From an uncultured bacterium (GTDB lineage Bacteria > Bacteroidota > Bacteroidia > Bacteroidales > Paludibacteraceae), in the NCBI GenBank assembly GCA_946183755.1, contig CAMHCZ010000047.1:1-11226 (forward strand): 11,226 nt of DNA, in the 5' to 3' direction. Below the pieces are notes generated by a model that did no database searches, was not told the DNA's origin, and worked only from the letters and a program-made list of their open reading frames with translations. Positions 1 through 6,632 of this stretch are shown piece by piece. The translations under genes and the position numbers were made by a program. The number at the start of each line of letters is the position of its first letter. Within the stretch, counting starts at the first letter, position 1.

Positions 1-1635
1 ATTCGCATCCTCACGCTTTTCTCTTATCACTTCGTCCTTTTCGTTAAGGAGTTGTATTATAGGGTTTTGACCGCTGTTTTTTGTTGTTACTTTTAAGTTC
101 GCGTACTTGTCGCTTCCTATGATTTTGAATTCTTTCTTGAATTCCTTGTTGGTTACTCCGCCTAATCCCGATGCCGCGCCGGAATCTACTTTTAGCGTGT
201 ACTTCAATTCCTCGTTCCACTCGACTTTGTACTCATATCCGGCGATGTATCCGCTGTTTGTGTTTGTTGTGGAGTCGATTTCAGTAACAGTGTACTGTGT
301 CAGAGGGACTTGTGTCCATGTCGTGTCTTCTGCGGAATACAGTCTGATTTTGGATGTGTCGATTTCTGAGACAGGACGGTCGAATGCCACTTTCAGCGTC
401 GCATAGAACGGCACGTTGTCTTCCACCTTGGCGATGCCGAGAGTCTGCTGCTTGCCTTTTTTCAGCTTCTGCAGCATTTTCTTGCTGAAGACTGCTTTTA
501 TGGTGTCGGTCTTGTCGGTCGGCTTGTCTAATGAATCGAGCGTTTCGTATTTTACTTCGAGTTTTATCGTGTCGGCCGCTGCCATCACGGAGTCCTTTAT
601 CCATATTGTTATGGAGTCGTTCTTCTTGGAGTAGCGTTGCAGTATGTCGCTGCCGTTGAGGCATTTTATCTCAGGGCGTTTGCGTGCGTTCTCGTTCTGC
701 ATGTACAGGTCTATCCTGAAAGGGCTCTTTCTCTCTGTCTTTTTCACTTTCTGCGGCGTTGTCGGCTTGGCGGAAGCGAGCAGCAGCACATCGTCTGGCG
801 TGTAGTGCTGCACGATTGAGTATACCACGGTGTCCTTGTATCGGAGCGAGTCCGGTATTTCTGCGAGTTTCTTTTTCTTCTTTTTCGAGTTGGCGTCTGC
901 TTTCGCCAGGTCTATTCTTATTGTGTCACGTCGCTCAATGCTTTCCACAGCAGTTTTCACGCTGTTGTCTATGAATCCGAAGCACTCGCCTTTTGTCAGC
1001 GTGTAGTCGGAGTTCTTGTCCTCCAGGGCGTATATGTCGTACGTTCCGTCCTTTATGTTCTTTATGGTGAAATGTCCTGTGCTGTCGGTCTTTGTTATGC
1101 GCAGAGGCATTTGATAGAGCGGTCCGGTGGAGTCGCCTTTCAGGTTTGTCTCGTATATGCCGACTTGCACTCCAGACAGCGGGTTCAGGTTCATGGCGTT
1201 GAGCACTCTGCCGCTTATCTGCATTGTGTCAATCTCATTGCCGGTGGAGAACGCGTATGTGAATCCGTCCAGCACATTGCCCTCGTTCAGGTCGCGTAGC
1301 GCGTCGGTGAAGTCGATGGTGTATGTCGTGTTCGGTATCAGCGAGTCGGCGAATTCTATCGTGACTTTTTTGCCGTTTGCCTGTATTGTGGCAGGAATCT
1401 TCTGTGGAGGCGACACTATCACTTTCTGTTGCGCGCTTTTCACCTCGACGAATTCGTTGAACTGCAGTTCTATCTTCTTCTTGCTTACGTTTGTGGCATT
1501 GTTCTCGGGGTTCATGCTCGCGGCTTTAGGCGGCGTCAGGTCTTTGGGTCCGCCTTGTGGTCCTCCGCCTCTGTTTGCGCATCCTGCTAAAATCGCAAGT
1601 CCTGCCAATGCTATGAGTTTGTTTCTGAATTTCAT
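1..1635 (-). CDS. Ig-like (Big_5) domain lipoprotein, 3' end outside the window
   Basis: An open frame runs without a stop from ATG at 1635 to the window edge (545 codons), so the C-terminus is missing. The N-terminus is a lipoprotein signal: basic MKFRNK, a hydrophobic stretch, then the lipobox LAGC with Cys19. It is followed by GGG and the motif GGPKD (28-32), typical of a Bacteroidota family of Ig-like domain lipoproteins. Residues about 35-132 resemble a Big_5-type Ig domain (PENNATNVSKKKIELQFNEF, VIVSPP, YAFSTG). Residues about 139-220 resemble a carboxypeptidase-regulatory/transthyretin-like beta fold (ISGRVLN, TDSTGHFTIKNIKDGTYDIY). The rest is Lys/Thr/Asp-rich beta-type sequence. No acidic residues follow Cys19, so there is no obvious surface-export signal; a periplasmic-facing anchor is inferred. 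It is transcribed divergently from the DUF4254 operon. Its molecular function is not known to me; a structural or binding role at the envelope is a guess. Confidence 0.9.
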   Translation of the reverse strand, partial: MKFRNKLIALAGLAILAGCANRGGGPQGGPKDLTPPKAASMNPENNATNVSKKKIELQFNEFVEVKSAQQKVIVSPPQKIPATIQANGKKVTIEFADSLIPNTTYTIDFTDALRDLNEGNVLDGFTYAFSTGNEIDTMQISGRVLNAMNLNPLSGVQVGIYETNLKGDSTGPLYQMPLRITKTDSTGHFTIKNIKDGTYDIYALEDKNSDYTLTKGECFGFIDNSVKTAVESIERRDTIRIDLAKADANSKKKKKKLAEIPDSLRYKDTVVYSIVQHYTPDDVLLLASAKPTTPQKVKKTERKSPFRIDLYMQNENARKRPEIKCLNGSDILQRYSKKNDSITIWIKDSVMAAADTIKLEVKYETLDSLDKPTDKTDTIKAVFSKKMLQKLKKGKQQTLGIAKVEDNVPFYATLKVAFDRPVSEIDTSKIRLYSAEDTTWTQVPLTQYTVTEIDSTTNTNSGYIAGYEYKVEWNEELKYTLKVDSGAASGLGGVTNKEFKKEFKIIGSDKYANLKVTTKNSGQNPIIQLLNEKDEVIREKREDAN

Positions 1636-1683
1636 CAATCAGTGCCTTTGTTTTCTACTAAGGTGGTTGCAAAATGCAATCTA

Positions 1684-1691
1684 CAAAGATA
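1684..1691 (-). promoter_or_regulatory. Candidate -7 box for the Ig-like lipoprotein gene
   Basis: Read on the minus strand this is TATCTTTG, an exact match to the Bacteroidota sigma-ABfr -7 consensus TAnnTTTG. It lies about 48 nt upstream of the lipoprotein ATG, giving an inferred leader of roughly 40 nt. I see no convincing -33 TTTG element at the right distance, so the call rests on the -7 box, its position and recurrence of the same octamer upstream of pnp. Confidence 0.5.
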
Positions 1692-1753
1692 TGAAAAATG
1701 TCTAAGTGGCGTAATTGGCTGACGAAAAGGGAAGTGAATAAAGCAGAATTTAC

Positions 1754-1761
1754 TATATTTG
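1754..1761 (+). promoter_or_regulatory. Candidate -7 box for the DUF4254-GT9-thiL-rpiB-sel1 operon
   Basis: TATATTTG matches the Bacteroidota -7 consensus TAnnTTTG exactly and lies 38 nt before the chosen DUF4254 start at 1800. No clear -33 TTTG is visible. Its position supports starting the DUF4254 gene at 1800, because the longer open frame from 1698 would put this promoter inside the coding sequence. Confidence 0.5.
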
Positions 1762-1799
1762 CTCCATATACACTTAAAAACAATTCATTTTTACAATTT

Positions 1800-2408
1800 A
1801 TGAGCTTTTCTGCAGACAGCAACGTGATTTTCAATCGTTGCATAGCCGATTATCATGTTAACGACAATGTTGATACTCCTATCAACAATCCATATGAGCC
1901 TTCTACAATAGAGGGCATTCTTTATGTGAAGAACTGGATTGACACAGTTCAGTGGCATCTCGAGGACATTATCCGCAATCCGCAGATAGACCCTGTCGAG
2001 GCGCTTGCGATTAAGCGCAGAATCGACAAGTCCAACCAGGACCGTACCGACCTCGTGGAGGCGATAGACAGTTACTTCCTTGAGAAATACAAGGGCGTGA
2101 AGGCGCTTCCGGACGCTACAATCAACACAGAGTCTCCAGCATGGGCAATAGACCGTCTGTCGATTCTCGCGCTTAAGATTTACCACATGAACGCCGAGGT
2201 CGAGAGAACCGACGCGTCGGCAGAGCACCTGCAGAAGTGCAAGGCTAAGCTCGATGTGCTGACCGAGCAGCAGAAGGACCTCTCTTCGGCGATAGACCAG
2301 CTGCTGGCTGACATCGAGAGCGGACGCAAATACATGAAGGTTTACCGCCAGATGAAGATGTACAACGACCCTGCTCTGAACCCAGTACTTTACGGCAACA
2401 AGAAGTAA
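1800..2408 (+). CDS. DUF4254 domain protein
   Basis: A 202-residue soluble, mostly helical protein with no signal peptide or membrane segment. I recognise it as DUF4254 from the blocks CIADYHVNDNVDTPINNPYE near the N-terminus, IDKSNQDRTDLVEAID in the middle, ESPAWAIDRLSILALKIYHM, and the C-terminal YRQMKMYNDPALNPVLY. The central-to-late part (about 140-185) looks like a long amphipathic helix or coiled coil. The frame is open back to an ATG at 1698, but that 34-residue extension is AT-rich, overlaps the promoter candidate and lacks family character, so ATG 1800 was chosen. The stop is 20 bp before the glycosyltransferase gene. The family has no established biochemical function. Its pairing with a GT9 enzyme suggests a cytoplasmic accessory role in LPS or surface-glycan assembly; this is inference. 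Confidence 0.9.
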   Translation: MSFSADSNVIFNRCIADYHVNDNVDTPINNPYEPSTIEGILYVKNWIDTVQWHLEDIIRNPQIDPVEALAIKRRIDKSNQDRTDLVEAIDSYFLEKYKGVKALPDATINTESPAWAIDRLSILALKIYHMNAEVERTDASAEHLQKCKAKLDVLTEQQKDLSSAIDQLLADIESGRKYMKVYRQMKMYNDPALNPVLYGNKK

Positions 2409-2428
2409 TCTTTAAAAAACATACAGCT

Positions 2429-3523
2429 TTGTATTATCCAGATTCAGAAACCAAGACGATATTGGTTATCAGGCTCTCTGCCATGGGCGATGTCGCAATG
2501 ACAGTCCCAGTGCTGCATTCATTGCGCAAGGCGTATCCCGACACAAGTGTGGTGGTGCTTACCACATACGGATACGACCCGATGTTCGACAACCTTCCTG
2601 GCGTGCACATGGTGCACTTCGACCGTCACGGCAAGGACAAAGGTCTTAAAGGCGTGTTCAGAGTTTGGTGGAAACTTCAGAAGCATTATCACTTCGATGC
2701 GATTGCTGATTTGCACAATGTGCTGCGCTCAAGGCTTCTGACGTTTCTTCTGCGATTCTCTTTCCGCAGAGTCCCTATTGTTCACATAAACAAGGAGAGG
2801 AGCCTGAAAAAGAAGCTTACCAAAGTCGGCTACAAGAGCTATGGCGAGCATCTCAAGTCTTCATTCGAACGTTATAGCGATGTTTTCAGCAAACTGGGAT
2901 ATAAGTTCAAGATGGACTTTGACACGATCTTTTGGAGACAAGTGCCTGAGATTCCTGAGGATATGATTGAGACTTTCGGGAACAAAGATGGCCAGCCGTG
3001 GGTCGGAGTGGCTCCTTTTGCTGGACATCGTTCGAAAGTTTATCCGATGAAGAAGATGGAGCAAGTGGTCAAGCAGCTTTCGGAGCGCGGAGTCAAAGTG
3101 TTCCTTTTCGGGCATGGTAGATTGGAGAAAGGCGTTTTGTTTTCATGGCAGAAGAAATACAATGACGTTTTCGCAATGCCTCCGGAGACATATTTGCCAC
3201 AGGAACTTATCCTCATGGCGCATCTTGACGTGATGGTGTCTATGGACTCGGCCAATATGCACATGGCTTCAATGGTGGCGACTCCGGTCGTGTCGGTATG
3301 GGGCGCGACTCATCCATGCGCAGGATTCATGGGATGGAACCAGAGCGAGGACAATGCTGTGCAACTGCCTTTGGAGTGCCGTCCATGCTCGGTGTTCGGC
3401 GAGAAGCCATGCCGTCTCAGCGGCAAAGGTGAGCACTATAAGTGTGTGCGCGGAATAGCTCCGGAGATGATAGTCGAGAAGGTGATGAAAGTCCTGAACG
3501 AGAATCCAATAAAACAGAATTAA
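2429..3523 (+). CDS. Glycosyltransferase family 9 (ADP-heptose:LPS heptosyltransferase-like)
   Basis: A 364-residue GT9/GT-B enzyme. Members move heptose or related sugars from a nucleotide donor onto the LPS inner core at the cytoplasmic face of the inner membrane. Visible motifs are the N-terminal strand and loop ILVIRLSAMGDVAMTVPVL (11-29), DLHN (94-97), the C-domain entry VGVAPFAGHRSKVYP (192-206), and donor-site block DSANMHMASMVATPVVSVWG (273-292). A C-terminal cysteine group (C317, C320, C328, C339) resembles the Cys-rich end seen in WaaF-like enzymes. The start is inferred as TTG 2429: the first in-frame ATG encodes Met19 inside the first Rossmann loop and would delete beta-strand 1. 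No Shine-Dalgarno is visible. The gene lies 20 bp after DUF4254 and 15 bp before thiL, consistent with co-transcription. The acceptor and exact sugar cannot be read from sequence. Confidence 0.92.
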   Translation: MYYPDSETKTILVIRLSAMGDVAMTVPVLHSLRKAYPDTSVVVLTTYGYDPMFDNLPGVHMVHFDRHGKDKGLKGVFRVWWKLQKHYHFDAIADLHNVLRSRLLTFLLRFSFRRVPIVHINKERSLKKKLTKVGYKSYGEHLKSSFERYSDVFSKLGYKFKMDFDTIFWRQVPEIPEDMIETFGNKDGQPWVGVAPFAGHRSKVYPMKKMEQVVKQLSERGVKVFLFGHGRLEKGVLFSWQKKYNDVFAMPPETYLPQELILMAHLDVMVSMDSANMHMASMVATPVVSVWGATHPCAGFMGWNQSEDNAVQLPLECRPCSVFGEKPCRLSGKGEHYKCVRGIAPEMIVEKVMKVLNENPIKQN

Positions 3524-3538
3524 AAAGAAACAACCGAA

Positions 3539-4570
3539 ATGGCGAGAACTGAAATATCGACTTTGGGAGAATTCGGTCTTATAAAACATTTGACCAAAGA
3601 CATAGAGATAAAGAATGAGTCAACAGTGAAGGGCGTGGGCGATGACTGCGCGATACTGGACTACGGCAAGAAACTCACATTGGTGACGACCGACCTTCTG
3701 CTCGAGGGCATCCATTTCGACCTTACCTACACACCTCTGAAGCATCTCGGCTATAAGGCGGTGATGGTCAATCTCTCAGATATATACGCCATGTATGGCA
3801 CACCTAAGCAGATAACAGTCTCGTTGGGCGTGTCCAAACGTTTCTGCATAGAGGACCTGGAGCAGCTTTACGACGGCATGAAGATGGCTTGCAAGGCTCA
3901 TGGCGTGGACTTAGTCGGCGGCGACACTTCAGCTTCGATGACGGGTCTGACAATCTCCATCACAGCCATTGGCGAGGCGGAGAAAGGGCAAGTCGTGAAG
4001 CGTGACGGCGCGAAGCCTAACGACCTGATATGCGTGTCCGGCGACCTCGGAGCGGCGTATATGGGATTGCAGATACTCGAAAGAGAAAAGACCGTGTTCA
4101 AAGGGCAGAAGGAGGAAGATGTCAATCCTGACTTCTCAGGAAAGGAATACATACTGCAGCGCCAGCTTAAGCCGGAAGCGCGAGTGGACATCATATCGCA
4201 TCTGAAAGAGAAAGGCATCGTGCCTACAGCCATGATGGACGTGTCAGACGGACTATCTTCCGAACTTATACACATCTGCACACAGAGCGGCGTGGGATGC
4301 CGTGTCTTTGAGGACCGCATACCGATAGACTACCAGACTGCTGCGACAGCCGAGGAATTCAACATGAACCTCACAACAGCCGCTATGAACGGCGGCGAGG
4401 ACTATGAACTTCTGTTCACTGTGCCGCTGGAACTGCACGACTTGATAGAGGGCGTGGAGGATGTGCACGTCATCGGTCATGTGTGCGACAAGAGCCTCGG
4501 CATGAACCTCGTGACACGCGACGGTCAGGAGTTCGGACTGAAGGCCCAAGGATGGAACGCATTCCAGTAA
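3539..4570 (+). CDS. thiL: Thiamine-monophosphate kinase
   Basis: A 343-residue ThiL of the PurM/AIRS-type ATP-binding fold. It phosphorylates thiamine monophosphate with ATP to give thiamine diphosphate, the last step of cofactor synthesis, in the cytosol. Diagnostic motifs appear in family order: GEFGLI (10-14 region), GVGDDCAI (32-39), TTDLLLEGIHFD (50-61), NLSDIYAMYG (78-87), GGDTS (127-131), GDLGAAYMG (168-176), DVSDGLSSEL (234-243) and NGGEDYELLF (284-293). The Asp-rich metal-binding motifs are all intact and the length is near the family norm (about 325-345). ATG 3539 precedes the conserved N-terminus by only about nine residues. No other thiamine gene is in the window, so this is a stand-alone thiL inside an otherwise mixed operon. 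No riboswitch-like leader is evident in the 15-bp gap upstream. Confidence 0.97.
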   Translation: MARTEISTLGEFGLIKHLTKDIEIKNESTVKGVGDDCAILDYGKKLTLVTTDLLLEGIHFDLTYTPLKHLGYKAVMVNLSDIYAMYGTPKQITVSLGVSKRFCIEDLEQLYDGMKMACKAHGVDLVGGDTSASMTGLTISITAIGEAEKGQVVKRDGAKPNDLICVSGDLGAAYMGLQILEREKTVFKGQKEEDVNPDFSGKEYILQRQLKPEARVDIISHLKEKGIVPTAMMDVSDGLSSELIHICTQSGVGCRVFEDRIPIDYQTAATAEEFNMNLTTAAMNGGEDYELLFTVPLELHDLIEGVEDVHVIGHVCDKSLGMNLVTRDGQEFGLKAQGWNAFQ

Positions 4571-4602
4571 AAACAGAATAAAACAAGATACTTTTTTTGA
4601 AA

Positions 4603-5055
4603 ATGAAAAATCTAAGCGAAATGAAGATAGCCATCTGCTCCGATCACGCTGGCTATGAGCTCAAAGGCAAAGTTATAGAGAAACTCAAAGCGGCAGGAGC
4701 GACTGTCACTGACTACGGAACAAACTCGGCTGACAGCTGCGACTACCCGGACTATGCCCACCCGATGGCTGACGATGTGGAGAGCGGCAGGAGCGACTTC
4801 GGCGTGGCTATATGCGGCAGCGGCAACGGCATCAGCATGACAGCCAACAAGCACCAGGGCATACGTTGCGCTCTGTGCTGGGATGTGGAGCTGGCTCATC
4901 TCGCTCGTCAGCACAATGACGCCAACGTCCTTTCAATGCCTGCGCGTTTCATCTCGGTCGATAAGGCTTTCGCCATCGTCGATGAGTTCTTCGCTACAGA
5001 CTTCGAGGGCGGCAGACACGTAGGTCGTGTCAACAAAATCCCTGTGAAGAAATAA
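4603..5055 (+). CDS. rpiB: Ribose-5-phosphate isomerase B
   Basis: RpiB/LacAB family enzyme (150 residues from ATG 4603), interconverting ribose 5-phosphate and ribulose 5-phosphate in the cytosol. Visible motifs are SDHAGYELKG (13-22), DYPDYAHPMADDV (47-59), the active-site loop ICGSGNGISMTANK (70-83) with the presumed catalytic Cys71, CWDVELAHLARQHNDANVL (92-110) including the conserved His104, and the C-terminal GRHVGRVNKI. An internal ATG at 4621 would give 144 residues beginning directly at the first strand (MKIAIC) and put these Cys and His residues at 65 and 98, close to the E. coli positions 66 and 99; that start is equally or more plausible. An in-frame TTG at 4597 is also open. The gene lies 32 bp after thiL and 20 bp before the Sel1-repeat gene. 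Confidence 0.96.
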   Translation: MKNLSEMKIAICSDHAGYELKGKVIEKLKAAGATVTDYGTNSADSCDYPDYAHPMADDVESGRSDFGVAICGSGNGISMTANKHQGIRCALCWDVELAHLARQHNDANVLSMPARFISVDKAFAIVDEFFATDFEGGRHVGRVNKIPVKK

Positions 5056-5075
5056 CACAAACACACATTCCTATT

Positions 5076-6629
5076 TTGAGACGAGTCATCCTTTTGTCCA
5101 TGTTATTGACAGCCTTGTCTGTTGTCTGTGGGCAGGAGGTTGATGTGTCTTCTTTTATCCGCAAGGCTCAGGGCGGAAACCCCGAAGCCCAGTCGGCGCT
5201 CGGCTATGCTTATTATTATGGCGACGGAGTGAAGCGCGACTTCGGCAAGGCGCGCAAATGGTGGGTCAAGGCGAGCGGCAACGGCAGTTCGGAGGCCGAG
5301 TTCGCTTTGGGTTGTTCCTATTACTACGGCTACGGCATGAAGAAGGACTATGCCAAGGCACTTGAGCATTGGCGCGAGGCAGCGCACAAGGAGAACGCCA
5401 ACGCCTTGTATGCCATAGGCATGGCTTATAGCGAGGGTAATGGCGTGGAACGTGACAACGAGAAGGCTTTCCTTTATTACATAGACGCAGCGGCTCGAGG
5501 CAATGTCGAGGCTCTTACGGCTCTTGGCGTCTGCTATGCCGACGGCATCGGGACAAGGCAGAGCTACAAGGAGGCGATAGAGTGGTGGACGTTGGCTGCC
5601 GACCGCGACGACGACCGTGCCTTGTGTTTCCTCGGCAACTGCTACAACACCGGACAAGGCGTCGCTCCGGACTTCAAGAAGGCGGCTGAATACTATGAGC
5701 GTGCGGCTGTGCTCGGCAACACTTTCGCTCAATGCCACATGGGCAACTGCTATGCGACCGGGCATGGCGTCAAGCAGGACACAGAAGTTTCAATAAAATG
5801 GTATAAGAAGGCGGCAGAGAACGGCGATGTCGTCGCCCAGTACATACTCGGCAACAGCATGCGCATAGGGCAGGGCGTGGCTCAGAATGCCGATTCTGCG
5901 TTCATCTGGCTGGCGAAGGCCGCCGACCAGGGCGACCCGAAAGCCATGACGGCGCTTGCCTCATGCTATCGTTACGGCTACGGCACAAAACGCGACTTCG
6001 ACAAGGCGTTCGTCCTGTACGAGCGAGCCGCTGGTATGGGCGACGTGACTGCCATGACCAATCTGGCGGAGTGCTACTCCGAGGGCATCGGCGTGAGCAT
6101 GAGCGACAGCAAGGCATTCTACTATTGCAAGAAAGCCGCCGACAAGGACGACCCGACGGCACAGAATCTTCTCGCCTATTTCTACAGCGAAGGCGCCGGC
6201 ACAATGCGCGACCTCGACAAAGCCGCAGCCTATTGGCGGAAGTCAGCCGAGCAGGGTTACGCCGAGGCGCAGTATAATCTGGCGCAGTGTTACGACCAGG
6301 GACGCGGCTCGATAGTCCCGGACAAGAGCGAAGCGTTCCGTTGGTACAAGAGGTCGGCTGAGCAGGGTTATGCCGACGCAGTGTATAACCTCGGCGTATG
6401 CTATGTGGAGGGCAATGGCACCGCCAAGAATTACGACGAGGCTTTCAAATGCTTCAAGAAAGCCGCCGACAAAGGCGACGATGCGGCGCAGTACAATCTT
6501 GCCGTATGCTATGCCAACGGATGGGGCGTGGCGCGCGACGATGCGAAGGCGCTCAAACTCTTCCGTGCTTCGGCCGATGCCGGCAACGAGGATGCCAAGG
6601 CCGCGCTTGCTGAACTTAAAAGCCGCTGA
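5076..6629 (+). CDS. Secreted Sel1-repeat (tetratricopeptide-like) protein
   Basis: A 517-residue protein built almost wholly of Sel1-like repeats, alpha-alpha hairpins that form a solenoid scaffold for protein binding. After a signal peptide (MRRVILLSMLLTALSVVCGQ; cleavage after GQ or nearby inferred) there are 13 full repeats of 36 residues (one of 37) from about residue 30, plus a partial last repeat. The typical unit is AAxxGxxxAxxxLGxCYxxG.GVxxDxxKAxxWYxK. No catalytic domain is attached. TTG 5076 is preferred as start because it supplies the basic RR of the signal peptide; the first ATG (5100) would leave a leader without positive charge. Many repeats carry Cys in the CY position, and two have a second Cys five residues earlier, so disulfides are possible in the periplasm. 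It is the last gene of the operon. Its binding partner is unknown; Sel1 proteins elsewhere act in envelope stress, polysaccharide assembly or signalling. Confidence 0.9.
   Translation: MRRVILLSMLLTALSVVCGQEVDVSSFIRKAQGGNPEAQSALGYAYYYGDGVKRDFGKARKWWVKASGNGSSEAEFALGCSYYYGYGMKKDYAKALEHWREAAHKENANALYAIGMAYSEGNGVERDNEKAFLYYIDAAARGNVEALTALGVCYADGIGTRQSYKEAIEWWTLAADRDDDRALCFLGNCYNTGQGVAPDFKKAAEYYERAAVLGNTFAQCHMGNCYATGHGVKQDTEVSIKWYKKAAENGDVVAQYILGNSMRIGQGVAQNADSAFIWLAKAADQGDPKAMTALASCYRYGYGTKRDFDKAFVLYERAAGMGDVTAMTNLAECYSEGIGVSMSDSKAFYYCKKAADKDDPTAQNLLAYFYSEGAGTMRDLDKAAAYWRKSAEQGYAEAQYNLAQCYDQGRGSIVPDKSEAFRWYKRSAEQGYADAVYNLGVCYVEGNGTAKNYDEAFKCFKKAADKGDDAAQYNLAVCYANGWGVARDDAKALKLFRASADAGNEDAKAALAELKSR
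5163..6626 (+). repeat. 108-nt coding repeat array (Sel1 units)
   Basis: The coding sequence has a 36-codon periodicity across about 13.5 units. Units are diverged at DNA level, but two neighbours (units 11 and 12, beginning near 6244 and 6355) both encode SAEQGYA and share much of their sequence, which suggests a comparatively recent tandem duplication. Unit 11 has one extra residue (GRGSIVPDKSEA), breaking the otherwise strict period. Confidence 0.85.
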
Positions 6630-6632
6630 TTC

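Noticed and set aside
281..664. 127-codon minus-strand frame in the lipoprotein region
   Set aside because: It overlaps the lipoprotein gene in another frame and is rich in Arg/Gln/His, typical of a shadow.
1127..1705. 192-codon open frame on the plus strand
   Set aside because: It is antisense to the Ig-like lipoprotein, has Ser/Leu/Phe-rich shadow composition, no recognisable domain and no start context.
1698..1799. 34-codon N-terminal extension of the DUF4254 protein starting at ATG 1698
   Set aside because: It is AT-rich, unlike the family N-terminus, and would contain the best promoter candidate; ATG 1800 gives the usual length.
5103..5765. 220-codon minus-strand frame opposite the Sel1-repeat gene
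   Set aside because: It is a mirror of the Sel1 repeats, kept open by their regular GC-rich codons, and shows no independent domain.
5163..6626. CRISPR-like periodic repeat
   Set aside because: The 108-nt period is coding (36 residues), diverged, in one continuous frame and matches Sel1 repeats.
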